Assembly (NCBI GenBank): GCA_900315705.1
Contig: ONAB01000009.1
Location: forward strand, 20,312 to 84,311
From: an uncultured Bacteroidales bacterium
Lineage (GTDB): Bacteria > Bacteroidota > Bacteroidia > Bacteroidales > WCHB1-69
Direction of reading: 5' to 3'
Length of the DNA stretch: 64,000 nucleotides
The notes beneath the pieces were generated by a model. The model worked only from the letters and a program-made list of their open reading frames with translations, made no database searches and was not told the origin of the DNA. The position numbers and the translations under genes are program-made. Shown here piece by piece: positions 12,045 to 19,838 of the stretch (the first letter of the stretch is position 1; each line of letters begins with the position of its first letter).

Positions 12045-12646
12045 AGAAATACAGTAAAATCTTGTTGTTGTGGTTTTTGACGCTATTCTCTCCGTGTGCC
12101 TTGCGGGCGCAGAAAGAGAATGCCGAGCAGAAGGTGCGCAAAAACGACATCAAGATTACGCTGCTCTCCATCGGCAGCGGTTCCACGCGACTCACCTACG
12201 AGCGGGCGTTTACCCCGCGTACCAGCGCCGAGCTGACCGTTGGAATCATCGGGCTGGGAGTGGATTGGATACACCACACGAAGTCTCGCGGCTATTTGCT
12301 CAAACTCGCCTACAAATGGAATGTGGTGCCGATGGTAAAAGCCAACTCACCGTTGGCTGGCTTCTATTTGAAACCTGAATTGGTGATTGCCGATTTCCGT
12401 TACGCTCTGAAAAGTGTTGTCTTGAGTGAGGCCAATCCTTATTATGCCCGCACATTGCAAGGGGCACTGTTGGGCGAGTTCGGTTACCAACTCCTGCTCA
12501 AGTGGTTTGTCTTCGATGTCTATGCCGGACTGGGACCCACTTGGGGCAACGGCAATGAGATGAACTATTACCACGGATTTATGCGCTTCCCCAAGGACGG
12601 ATGGCTCAGTTTTACTTCAGGATTCCGCTTGGGCGTGGCTTTTTAA
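12041..12646 (+). CDS. Exported beta-barrel-like protein
   Basis: A 201-aa protein with a signal peptide (MKKYSKILLLWFLTLFSPCALRAQ) followed by a sequence resembling a small outer-membrane barrel: ITLLSIGSGSTRLTYERAF, alternating strands, several Gly-Leu-Gly turns, and a terminal aromatic (FRLGVAF). It resembles the DUF3575-like barrels that are common in Bacteroidota, but this is by appearance only. It is translationally coupled to the preceding 85-aa gene and sits 26 bases before the patatin gene, so the three probably form one transcript. Confidence 0.65.
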   Translation: MKKYSKILLLWFLTLFSPCALRAQKENAEQKVRKNDIKITLLSIGSGSTRLTYERAFTPRTSAELTVGIIGLGVDWIHHTKSRGYLLKLAYKWNVVPMVKANSPLAGFYLKPELVIADFRYALKSVVLSEANPYYARTLQGALLGEFGYQLLLKWFVFDVYAGLGPTWGNGNEMNYYHGFMRFPKDGWLSFTSGFRLGVAF

Positions 12647-12672
12647 ATAGACTGATGTAATTTTATTGGAAA

Positions 12673-13545
12673 ATGTCGGATTTGATTACAAACAAGAAGG
12701 TGGCGCTGGTGCTCTCCAGTGGCGCGGCGCGTGGTTATGCGCATATCGGCGCCATAGAGGAACTGCTGTCGCGTGGGTACACCATTACCTCCGTGGCCGG
12801 TACCTCAATGGGCGCGCTTATCGGCGGTATGTTCGCGGCCGGCGGTCTCGAATCTGTCAAGGAATGGATGTTCCAGATCAAAAAAAGGGAAGTCTTCTCC
12901 TTGACGGATATCACCATCGCGTTGAGTGGTTTTGTAAAGGGCGAGAAGGTGATGGAACGGATGCAAAACATCGTGCCCGACGTCAACATTGAGGATTTGC
13001 CCATTCCATTTTGTGCAGTGGCCACCAATCTTCTCAATGGATCGGAGGTGGTTTTCAAGGAGGGAAGTCTTTACGAGGCTATCCGCGCCTCCATTTCGGT
13101 GCCCTCATTCTTCCGTCCGGTGGAGAAGAACGATGCGGTTTTGGTGGACGGGGGCCTGGTGAATCCGCTGCCCCTGAACCGGGTGGCGCGTTCTGGCGAC
13201 GATATTTTGGTGGCGATGAATGTCAGCGCATACGACGATGAGGATTTGATGCAGCGGAAAAAGTCCATTGAGGAGTATAAAAAACAGAGCCCGCTGATGA
13301 AGAAGATAAAACCCTTCTTGTCGGAGGTGGACAATAACGTCGTTTCGTTGTTGTCGCGCTCGTTCTCGGTGATGATCCAGCAGAATTGCCGGTTGAGTGC
13401 GCAGCTGACGCCTCCGGATGTCATCGCCAATATGTCCAGCAACCGTTATGGCGGGTTTGATTACGACAAGGCGGAGAAAATTGCGCAGCACGGGCGTCTG
13501 CTGATGCGCCGCAGCCTGGACCGATACGAGCGAGGAAAGAAGTAA
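12673..13545 (+). CDS. Patatin-like phospholipase, RssA type
   Basis: A 290-aa serine acyl hydrolase. The oxyanion loop is SSGAARGYAHIGAI near 14, the nucleophile Ser45 lies in GTSMG, and the catalytic Asp159 lies in VDGGLVNPLPL: the Ser-Asp dyad of patatins. It has no signal peptide, so it is probably cytosolic or membrane-attached, acting on membrane phospholipids or lysolipids. It lacks the barrel that follows the patatin domain in the large Bacteroidota version, matching the short RssA-like class. A strong terminator follows. Confidence 0.88.
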   Translation: MSDLITNKKVALVLSSGAARGYAHIGAIEELLSRGYTITSVAGTSMGALIGGMFAAGGLESVKEWMFQIKKREVFSLTDITIALSGFVKGEKVMERMQNIVPDVNIEDLPIPFCAVATNLLNGSEVVFKEGSLYEAIRASISVPSFFRPVEKNDAVLVDGGLVNPLPLNRVARSGDDILVAMNVSAYDDEDLMQRKKSIEEYKKQSPLMKKIKPFLSEVDNNVVSLLSRSFSVMIQQNCRLSAQLTPPDVIANMSSNRYGGFDYDKAEKIAQHGRLLMRRSLDRYERGKK

Positions 13546-13573
13546 GTGTCAGTATGACAATGATATAAAATGA

Positions 13574-13600
13574 AAAAGCCGCTACAGTGTAGCGGCTTTT
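13574..13600. terminator. Bidirectional terminator between the patatin gene and tRNA-Ala
   Basis: AAAAGCCGCTAC / GTAGCGGCTTTT, a 12-bp perfect stem with an AGT loop. A and T runs on both sides let it serve the + strand patatin gene and the - strand tRNA/rpsJ transcript. Confidence 0.9.
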
Positions 13601-13613
13601 CTGTTTTGGGGGG

Positions 13614-13687
13614 TGGAGCGTATGAGAATCGAACTCACGACCTCTTGACTGCCAGTCAAACGCTCTAGCCAACTGAGCTAACGCCCC
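13614..13687 (-). tRNA. tRNA-Ala (GGC)
   Basis: On the minus strand the acceptor arm GGGGCGT pairs with ACGCTCC, with G3-U70, the alanine identity pair. D arm (TAGCTCAGTTGG), anticodon stem TTTGA/TCAAG, loop CTGGCAG (U33 present, anticodon GGC), and T arm with GTTCGATTC are all present; the discriminator is A. CCA is not encoded. It lies 56 bases after rpsJ in the same direction, so it may be on the tail of the str transcript. Confidence 0.93.
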
Positions 13688-13743
13688 TGATTTTGTAAAA
13701 ACGTATGCTTATACGTTCCTACAAAAAAAAAGTTACATTTTCA

Positions 13744-14058
13744 TCACACTTTTATTTCAACGTCCACGCCGCTCGGCAATTCGAGCTTCATCAGGGCGTC
13801 GATGGTTTTGGTGGTGGTGCCGTAAATGTCCAATAATCTTTTGTATGTAGAAAGCTGGAATTGCTCTCTGGATTTCTTGTTTACAAAAGTGGAACGGTTC
13901 ACGGTGAAAATCTTCGTGTGTGTTGGCAAGGGGATCGGGCCTACCAAAACAACTTTGTCGTCCTTGACACCATTGACCGTCTTCACGATCTTTTCGGCTG
14001 ACTTGTCAACCAAGGTGTGGTCGAATGATTTCAATTTGATTCTGATTCTGTGACTCAC
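13744..14058 (-). CDS. rpsJ: 30S ribosomal protein S10
   Basis: A 104-aa S10: starts [20 protein letters not shown], contains the loop segment [18 protein letters not shown] and ends [14 protein letters not shown]. It is part of the 30S head and also partners NusB in antitermination in well-studied bacteria. It is the last gene of rpsL-rpsG-fusA-rpsJ, 45 bases after fusA. In most Bacteroidota rplC follows at once; here a tRNA and a terminator follow instead. Confidence 0.97.
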   Translation of the reverse strand: MSHRIRIKLKSFDHTLVDKSAEKIVKTVNGVKDDKVVLVGPIPLPTHTKIFTVNRSTFVNKKSREQFQLSTYKRLLDIYGTTTKTIDALMKLELPSGVDVEIKV

Positions 14059-14103
14059 TTTTTTCTAATTTTAGTTGTTATATAACGTTATTAACTTTGT
14101 TTC

Positions 14104-16197
14104 TTACAATATAAATCTTCCAACATTCATAATATATTCCTTGACATCTGCCGGTACCTCCGCGTATTTGAGAAACTCCATACTGAAGGTGGCACGTCCT
14201 TGGCTGATAGAGCGTAGCGTGGTGACGTATCCGAACATCTCGGCCAACGGCACCTGCGTGTGAATGACCTGAAAGCCCACCTTGGCGTCGATCTGCTCCA
14301 GCACGGACCGGCGGCGGTTGAGGTCGCCCGTCACATTGCCGATGTATTCGTCGGGGGTGGTGATCTCCACGTGCATTATCGGCTCCAGTATCGCGGTGTC
14401 GGTCTCCTTCAGCGCGTCGCGGAAGCCCACTTTCGCGCAAATCTCGAACGCCATCGCGTCGGAATCCGACGGGTGGGTCTCCCCATCGGTGACGGTGACG
14501 GCCATCGACAACACGGGAAATCCGTACTTGCCGTTCGACATCGCCATCTTGAAACCCTTTTCCGCACCGGCGAGATACTCTTTCGGTATCGCACCACCCT
14601 TGACACGGCTCTCGAACTGAAGGCCCTTCTTGTCGTAGGGCAGCGGCGACATCTCGAAATCCATTACGGCAAAAGAACCCTTGCCTCCCGTCTGGCGCTT
14701 GTATGCCGAGTGGTAGGCGATGGGGGAGAGGAGTGCCTCTTTGTAGGCCACTCTCGGTTTGCCGTGGTTGCAGTCCACGCTGAACTCGCGTTTCAGGCGG
14801 TCCAGCAGGATCTCCAAGTGCAGCTCGCCCATTCCGCTGATGAGCACTTGCCCGGAATCGGTGTCGGTCTTGACCACAAAGGTCGGATCCTCTTCGGCCA
14901 GCTTGTCGAGGGCGTTCATCATCCGATCCTCATCGTCTTTGGTCTTGGCCTCGATGGCGATTTGTATCACCGGCTCGGGGAAGACGATGTTCTCAAGGAT
15001 GATGGGATGCCGGTCGTCGGTCAGACTGTCGCCGGTGTGAATCTCCTTCATACCCACGAGAGCCACGATGTTACCTGCGGTGACGCTGTCCAGTGGCTGT
15101 TGCTTGTTGGAGTGCATCTGCAGGATTTTGGAGACTCTCTCTCTCTTGCCAGTGACGGCGTTGAAGACCGTCTCGCCGCTCTTCAGTTCGCCGGAATAGA
15201 CCTTGATGAAGGTCAGTTTCCCGACGTAGGGGTCGGTGGCGATTTTGAAGGCCAGGGCCGAGAAGGGGGCGTTAACGTCCATCGGCCGTTGCTCCGTCTC
15301 CTCGTTCTTGGGGTTCACGCCCGTGATGGCGGGCATATCCAGAGGGGAGGGGAGGTAGTCGATGATGGCGTCGAGCAGCTTTTGCACACCCTTGTTCTTG
15401 AAGGAGGACCCGCACAAGACGGGTTGAACCTTGCGTTCGAGGGTGGCTTTCCTGATGGCGGCGACCAGCTCCTCGCGGGTGATGCTGTCGCTGTCGGCGA
15501 AATATTTCTCCATCAGGGTCTCGTCCATTTCAGCCACGGTTTCCAGAAGGTTGGTACGGTAGGTTTCGACCTCGTCGGCCATCTCTTCGGGGATGGGAAT
15601 CTCCTCATAGGTGTTGCCTTGGTCTTCCTCGTTCCATTGGTAGGCCTTCATTTCCAGCAGGTCAACGAGTCCGATGAACGAATCCTCGGCTCCGATGGGG
15701 AGTTGGAGGGGCAGGGGGTTGGCTTTCAGCTTCTCGCGGATCTGGTCCACGACGGCGAGGAAGTTGGCCCCTGAGCGGTCCATCTTGTTGACGTAGCAGA
15801 TGCGTGCCACGTCGTACTTGTTGGCCTGGCGCCATACGGTTTCCGATTGGGCTTCCACGCCTCCAACGGCGCAGAATATGGCTACGGCTCCATCCAGTAT
15901 TCTCAAAGAACGTTCTACTTCGACCGTAAAATCGACGTGACCTGGGGTGTCGATGATGTTGATCTTGTAGTCATTTGACTGGTGTTTCCACATCACTGTG
16001 GTGGCGGCGCTGGTAATCGTGATGCCTCTCTCCTGCTCCTGCACCATCCAGTCCATGGTGGCAGTTCCCTCGTCAACTTCGCCTATTTTATAATTTTTCC
16101 CGGTATAGTAAAGGATGCGTTCGGTCGTGGTCGTCTTTCCGGCGTCAATATGGGCCATAATGCCTATATTGCGGATTTTCTGCAGGTCTTCAGCCAT
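14104..16197 (-). CDS. fusA: Elongation factor G
   Basis: A 697-aa translational GTPase that drives translocation. G1 is [15 protein letters not shown] near 17, the switch region is [21 protein letters not shown]3 is DTPGHVDF and G4 is NKMDRSG. Domains II-V follow, with RGGAIP-like [10 protein letters not shown] in domain IV and a C-terminal domain ending [11 protein letters not shown]. The length is normal. Its location in the str operon supports the housekeeping EF-G rather than a paralogue. Confidence 0.97.
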   Translation of the reverse strand: MAEDLQKIRNIGIMAHIDAGKTTTTERILYYTGKNYKIGEVDEGTATMDWMVQEQERGITITSAATTVMWKHQSNDYKINIIDTPGHVDFTVEVERSLRILDGAVAIFCAVGGVEAQSETVWRQANKYDVARICYVNKMDRSGANFLAVVDQIREKLKANPLPLQLPIGAEDSFIGLVDLLEMKAYQWNEEDQGNTYEEIPIPEEMADEVETYRTNLLETVAEMDETLMEKYFADSDSITREELVAAIRKATLERKVQPVLCGSSFKNKGVQKLLDAIIDYLPSPLDMPAITGVNPKNEETEQRPMDVNAPFSALAFKIATDPYVGKLTFIKVYSGELKSGETVFNAVTGKRERVSKILQMHSNKQQPLDSVTAGNIVALVGMKEIHTGDSLTDDRHPIILENIVFPEPVIQIAIEAKTKDDEDRMMNALDKLAEEDPTFVVKTDTDSGQVLISGMGELHLEILLDRLKREFSVDCNHGKPRVAYKEALLSPIAYHSAYKRQTGGKGSFAVMDFEMSPLPYDKKGLQFESRVKGGAIPKEYLAGAEKGFKMAMSNGKYGFPVLSMAVTVTDGETHPSDSDAMAFEICAKVGFRDALKETDTAILEPIMHVEITTPDEYIGNVTGDLNRRRSVLEQIDAKVGFQVIHTQVPLAEMFGYVTTLRSISQGRATFSMEFLKYAEVPADVKEYIMNVGRFIL

Positions 16198-16245
16198 CGT
16201 CCAGCTTCCTTTGTCTCCGAAAATATGATGAATGTCAGAAGGGTA

Positions 16246-16713
16246 TTAGGAACGCATATGGGCGAATGCCTTGTTGGCTTCGGCCATTCTGTGGATTTCC
16301 TCTTTCTTCTTGAAGGCGGCGCCTTCAGACTTGTAAGCGGCCATAATTTCCTGGGCGAGCTTGTCGGCCATCGTTTGTTCGTGGCGTTTGCGGGCGAAGG
16401 AGATAAGGCTCTTCATACCGATAGATTGTTTTCTGCCCGGCTTGATCTCTTCAGGGACGGGCAGGGTGGTACCACCGACGCGCTTGCTCTTGACCTCAAC
16501 GCTGGGGGTGACGTTTTCCAACGCTTTTTTCCAAACCTCGATGCCATTTTCCTTGGTCTTCTCCTCTACGATGTCGATGGCCTTATAGAAAATCTCAAAA
16601 GCGAGATTCTTTTTGCCTTTCAACATAATGTTATTGACGAATTTGGTTACGAGTTCGTCATTGAATTTTGGATCCGGAAGAATGATCCTTTTTTTTGCGT
16701 GTGAATTTCTCAT
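16246..16713 (-). CDS. rpsG: 30S ribosomal protein S7
   Basis: A 155-aa S7, which nucleates assembly of the 30S head. The N-terminus [19 protein letters not shown] and the [17 protein letters not shown] and [15 protein letters not shown] segments are characteristic. It lies 83 bases after rpsL and 48 before fusA in the str operon order. Confidence 0.97.
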   Translation of the reverse strand: MRNSHAKKRIILPDPKFNDELVTKFVNNIMLKGKKNLAFEIFYKAIDIVEEKTKENGIEVWKKALENVTPSVEVKSKRVGGTTLPVPEEIKPGRKQSIGMKSLISFARKRHEQTMADKLAQEIMAAYKSEGAAFKKKEEIHRMAEANKAFAHMRS

Positions 16714-16796
16714 TTTCTTGTATCTTCAATAATGAATATTTACTCTTGATGCGCCAATCACGGCGGTCAATTTACTGTTTTTTGGATTGAATTAAA

Positions 16797-17180
16797 CTAC
16801 TTCGCAGCTTTTTTCGGTCTCTTGGCACCGTATTTGGAACGTCCTTGGAGACGGCCGTCCACGCCAGCGGAGTCGAGCGCGCCGCGCACGATGTGATATC
16901 TCACACCGGGGAGGTCCTTGACACGACCGCCACGCACCAGCACGATGGAGTGCTCCTGGAGGTTGTGGCCTTCACCGGGGATGTAGGCGTTCACTTCCTT
17001 GCCGTTGGTCATTCTTACTCTCGCCACCTTACGCATAGCGGAATTCGGTTTCTTCGGAGTCGTCGTGTAGACTCTCAAACATACGCCGCGTCTTTGCGGA
17101 CAGGCATCCAATGCCCTTGACTTGCTCTGAGAAGTCAGTTTCTTTCTTCCTTTTCTTACTAATTGTTGAATTGTAGGCAT
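16797..17180 (-). CDS. rpsL: 30S ribosomal protein S12
   Basis: A 127-aa S12 of the decoding centre. [14 protein letters not shown] opens it, followed by [20 protein letters not shown], where the Lys of TTPKKPNSA is the site where streptomycin-resistance changes usually fall, and [17 protein letters not shown]. It is the first gene of the str operon, with a promoter 61 bases upstream. Confidence 0.97.
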   Translation of the reverse strand: MPTIQQLVRKGRKKLTSQSKSRALDACPQRRGVCLRVYTTTPKKPNSAMRKVARVRMTNGKEVNAYIPGEGHNLQEHSIVLVRGGRVKDLPGVRYHIVRGALDSAGVDGRLQGRSKYGAKRPKKAAK

Positions 17181-17240
17181 ACAATCTGTTGTGTTAAACT
17201 TTTAATTTTTAATATCTTTCTACCCTTTTTTAAGGGGCTG

Positions 17241-17248
17241 CAAAAATA
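17241..17248 (-). promoter_or_regulatory. -7 element of the str operon
   Basis: CAAAAATA on the + strand reads TATTTTTG on the minus strand, 61 bases before the rpsL start, leaving a short leader. Confidence 0.6.
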
Positions 17249-17292
17249 CACTTTTTTTTAATACTCCTGTTTTTCAAACACTTTTTTTTATC

Positions 17293-17322
17293 AACAAAAG
17301 AAAAGGCCGCTCAATGCGGCCT
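17293..17322 (-). terminator. Terminator of the transketolase-sigma-Spy operon
   Basis: On the minus strand AGGCCGC (17316-17322) pairs with GCGGCCT (17304-17310) across a 5-base loop, followed by a T-rich run. It lies 11 bases past the stop of the Spy-like gene. Confidence 0.85.
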
Positions 17323-17332
17323 CTTTGTCTCT

Positions 17333-17857
17333 TTATCTCTTGGCTTTGTGAGGTGTGCCCTGCGGCTCTTTCGTGGCTGCGGGGGCTGCCTTCTTGTTGC
17401 TGGTTGCCAAGTTCCGTTTGAATTTTTCGTCTTTTTTGTAGAACTCCTGCAGGTTCTTGGCTGTCAGGATGGTCTTGATTTTCTTGTAGAAGGTGGTCTC
17501 CAGGGTCAGCAGGCTTTTGCGAAGCTCGAACTTCTGGTCGAACAGGTAGGTGATCTGCTCGTCGGTGAGCTCTTCGCACGACTTGTTCTCGTCGCAGTTG
17601 GGACAGTTGGGACAGTTGGCTTTGATGCCCTTCTTCTCGATATTCTTGCGGTAGGTCTCGTGCAGCTTTATCTCGTTACGGAGGAATTGCTCGTAGGCGG
17701 GCCAGAAGGCCTTGCTCTCGGCGGCCGAGAGTTTCAGCGCGCCCTTCATATAAGAGACCCGGTTCTGGATCATTTTGTTGGCGTCAAGTTTTTCTTGGGC
17801 GAAAGCTGCGACAACACCAAAGGTGAGCAGGGCAGCTATGATGAATATCCGTTTCAT
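17333..17857 (-). CDS. Exported Spy/LTxxQ-like helical protein
   Basis: A 174-aa protein with a signal peptide (MKRIFIIAALLTFGVVAAFAQ). The mature part is almost wholly helical and charged, with a LKLSAAESKAFWPAYEQFL segment and later LTDEQITYLFDQKFELRKSLLTLE. Both look like the paired LTxxQ helices of Spy/CpxP periplasmic chaperones. A cysteine cluster, NCPNCPNCDENKSCEE near 78-93, is unusual for that family and could bind metal. The tail is Lys/Ala/Pro-rich. It is the last gene after an ECF sigma factor and a small membrane protein, so it is a likely envelope-stress effector. Confidence 0.65.
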   Translation of the reverse strand: MKRIFIIAALLTFGVVAAFAQEKLDANKMIQNRVSYMKGALKLSAAESKAFWPAYEQFLRNEIKLHETYRKNIEKKGIKANCPNCPNCDENKSCEELTDEQITYLFDQKFELRKSLLTLETTFYKKIKTILTAKNLQEFYKKDEKFKRNLATSNKKAAPAATKEPQGTPHKAKR

Positions 17858-17872
17858 TGTCTTTTTTTGTTT

Positions 17873-18187
17873 TTAAAAGTTATAATAATCCATTTGGGCC
17901 AGTTCGGTGTCGTAGTACTCGATCATCTGTTCTTGGATTTCCGCATTCGACGCCTTTTCCTCGATGGCAATCTGCGCCTTGTTCTCCTGCTCGTCTTTCT
18001 TGAAGTTGAAGAACAGGGTGCTGGCCACGGCGAGGAGCACCACGGCGGCGGCAGCGGCGGCGAAGATGTTGCGCCGTGTCGTCTTCTCCTTCTTGATGGC
18101 GGCCATCACCTGGCTGGGCAACTGGTCGAAATACCCTTCGGGCACTTCGTAATGTTCGTTTCTGTCAAGTTTTTCTATATCTATCAT
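17873..18187 (-). CDS. Small single-pass membrane protein, probable anti-sigma factor
   Basis: A 104-aa protein with a short cytosolic N-terminus (EVPEGYFDQLPSQVMAAIKKEK), one membrane helix near 41-60 (IFAAAAAAVVLLAVASTLFF), and an acidic outer tail. VPEGYFDxLP is a motif I associate with small membrane proteins encoded after ECF sigma genes in Bacteroidota. Its position 52 bases after the ECF gene fits an anti-sigma factor. Direct evidence of sigma binding is lacking. Confidence 0.65.
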   Translation of the reverse strand: MIDIEKLDRNEHYEVPEGYFDQLPSQVMAAIKKEKTTRRNIFAAAAAAVVLLAVASTLFFNFKKDEQENKAQIAIEEKASNAEIQEQMIEYYDTELAQMDYYNF

Positions 18188-18239
18188 TGTTCCGAAATCT
18201 AAAAAACAGAATAGGCAGACGGCCCGTGCGACGGAAAGT

Positions 18240-18788
18240 TTAATGCTCCGTCAACTTTTTTTTGATTTTTTCCATAGCGAAATGGTAAGAGGCCTTCAGG
18301 GCGCTTTCGGAGGTGTCGAAAATCTTGGACATCTCGGCGTAAGGCGTCTCGTCATAATAACGCATTGTGAAGACGGCACGCTGCTTGGGGGGCAGGTGCA
18401 GGATGGCGTCCTGCAGCAGACGCTCGATCTCGTTGGGCGAGTAGTAGTTGGTCTCCGGATGCGTCACCACCAGGAAGTCCGTGTAGCTGTCGTCCGTCAG
18501 GTTGAGCATCTTCTTCTTCTTCTCGATGAAGGTGAGCGCCTCGTTGACACTGATCTTGGTGATCCAGGTCTTCAGACTGGACTCTCCCCGGAACTTGTCG
18601 AGATGCCGCCAGATCTTGATGCAGGCATTTTGTGTCACGTCGTTGGCGTCCTCGTGGACAGTCACGATACGGCGGACATTATAGTAGATGGTCTTCTGGT
18701 ATTTTTTCAGCAGAAGCTCAAATGCCTGTTCTTTGGTTTTGCTGTTGGCAAAGAGGGCGAGGATGTATTCGTCGGTGAGTTCGGGCAT
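18240..18788 (-). CDS. ECF RNA polymerase sigma factor
   Basis: A 182-aa sigma-70 family ECF protein. Region 2 includes NVRRIVTVHEDANDVTQNACIKIWRHLDKFR, and a WITKIS segment with SVNEALTFIEKKKK follows. Region 4 is LLQDAILHLPPKQRAVFTMRYYDETPYAEM followed by a helix-turn-helix. It starts 8 bases after the transketolase gene, so it is co-transcribed with it, and precedes a probable anti-sigma and a Spy-like protein. That arrangement suggests envelope-stress control. Confidence 0.92.
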   Translation of the reverse strand: MPELTDEYILALFANSKTKEQAFELLLKKYQKTIYYNVRRIVTVHEDANDVTQNACIKIWRHLDKFRGESSLKTWITKISVNEALTFIEKKKKMLNLTDDSYTDFLVVTHPETNYYSPNEIERLLQDAILHLPPKQRAVFTMRYYDETPYAEMSKIFDTSESALKASYHFAMEKIKKKLTEH

Positions 18789-18796
18789 AGGACTCG

Positions 18797-19747
18797 TTAT
18801 TTGCGGGCGATGGCTTTCTTGCAGGCGTCCATAATATGTTCCATATCAAGACCATATTCGACCATAAGCTCTTCGGAGGTGCCGCTTTCGCCGAATTTGT
18901 CGTTGACGGCGACCATTTCCACAGGGGCGGGCATCTTGCGGGCCAGCAGCTGGCAGATGGAGTCGCCCAGTCCGCCGTTCATCAGGTGCTCCTCGGCGGT
19001 CACCGCGCATTTGGTCTTGGCGACGCTTTGCAGGACGGCCTCCTCGTCGAGGGGCTTGATGGTGGCGATGTTGATGACCTCCACGGAGAATCCCTGCTCG
19101 GCCAGCACGTAGGCCGACTGCACGGCGGGATACACCAGGTGGCCCGTGGCGAAGATGGTGACGTCGCTGCCTTCGTTCAGCTTGATGGCCTTGCCGATCA
19201 CGAAGGGCTCCTCCGGCATAAAGTTGGGCACGGCGGGACGGCCGAAGCGCAGATAGACGGGACCGTTGTATGCGGCGGCGGCCAACGTGGCCATCTTGGT
19301 CTGGTTGTAGTCGCACGGGTTGATGACCACCATATTGGGCAGCATCTTCATCAGCCCGAGGTCCTCCATCATCTCGTGGGTGGCACCGTCCTCTCCGACT
19401 GTCAGGCCGGCGTGGGAGGCGCAAATCTTCACGTTGAGGTTCGAATAGGCGACCGTCATACGGATCTGGTCATACACACGACCTGAGATGAACCCCGCGA
19501 AGGCGGCGCAAAACGGCACTTTGCCACTCAACGCCAAACCGGCGGAAATGCCGATCATATTGGCCTCGGCAATGCCCACCTGGATGAAACGGTCGGGAAA
19601 TGCGGACTTGAAATCCCCCATCTTGACGCTGCCGGTGACATCTCCTGTCAAGGCGAAGACGTTGGGGTTGTTTTGTCCTGCTTCCAGCAAACCTGCTCCG
19701 AATCCGGAACGGGTGTCTTTTAAAATGGTACTCTCTATTCTTTCCAT
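18797..19747 (-). CDS. Transketolase, C-terminal subunit
   Basis: A 316-aa protein equal to the C-terminal half of transketolase (pyrimidine-binding and C-terminal domains). It has FALTGDVTGSVKMGDFKSAFPDRFIQVGIAEANMIGISAGLA with the catalytic Glu in GIAEANM, then HAGLTVGEDGATH, and a C-terminal domain from about residue 190. The start at 19747 (MERIESTILKD) is preferred over a 21-residue longer reading because it lies 20 bases from TATCTTTG. Split transketolases need a separate N-terminal (thiamine diphosphate-binding) subunit; none is adjacent, as a divergent gene lies upstream. It acts in the non-oxidative pentose phosphate pathway. Confidence 0.88.
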   Translation of the reverse strand: MERIESTILKDTRSGFGAGLLEAGQNNPNVFALTGDVTGSVKMGDFKSAFPDRFIQVGIAEANMIGISAGLALSGKVPFCAAFAGFISGRVYDQIRMTVAYSNLNVKICASHAGLTVGEDGATHEMMEDLGLMKMLPNMVVINPCDYNQTKMATLAAAAYNGPVYLRFGRPAVPNFMPEEPFVIGKAIKLNEGSDVTIFATGHLVYPAVQSAYVLAEQGFSVEVINIATIKPLDEEAVLQSVAKTKCAVTAEEHLMNGGLGDSICQLLARKMPAPVEMVAVNDKFGESGTSEELMVEYGLDMEHIMDACKKAIARK

Positions 19748-19766
19748 AGTGTAAAAATTTTGCGTG

Positions 19767-19774
19767 CAAAGATA
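19767..19774 (-). promoter_or_regulatory. -7 element of the transketolase operon
   Basis: CAAAGATA on the + strand reads TATCTTTG on the minus strand, 20 bases before the start at 19747. Confidence 0.6.
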
Positions 19775-19838
19775 CGAAATTTGCCAAAAGTCAGTTATTA
19801 AAAAATCCATTTTCTTTTAAATGTCGATTTGATAGCGG

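Noticed and set aside
13614-13687. tRNA-Cys (anticodon GCA) reading of the tRNA
   Set aside because: It would leave no U at position 33; the frame with U33 gives GGC, and G3-U70 confirms alanine.
14260-15774. 504-codon open frame opposite fusA
   Set aside because: Shadow of EF-G; composition is His/Gly/Val-rich and without motifs.
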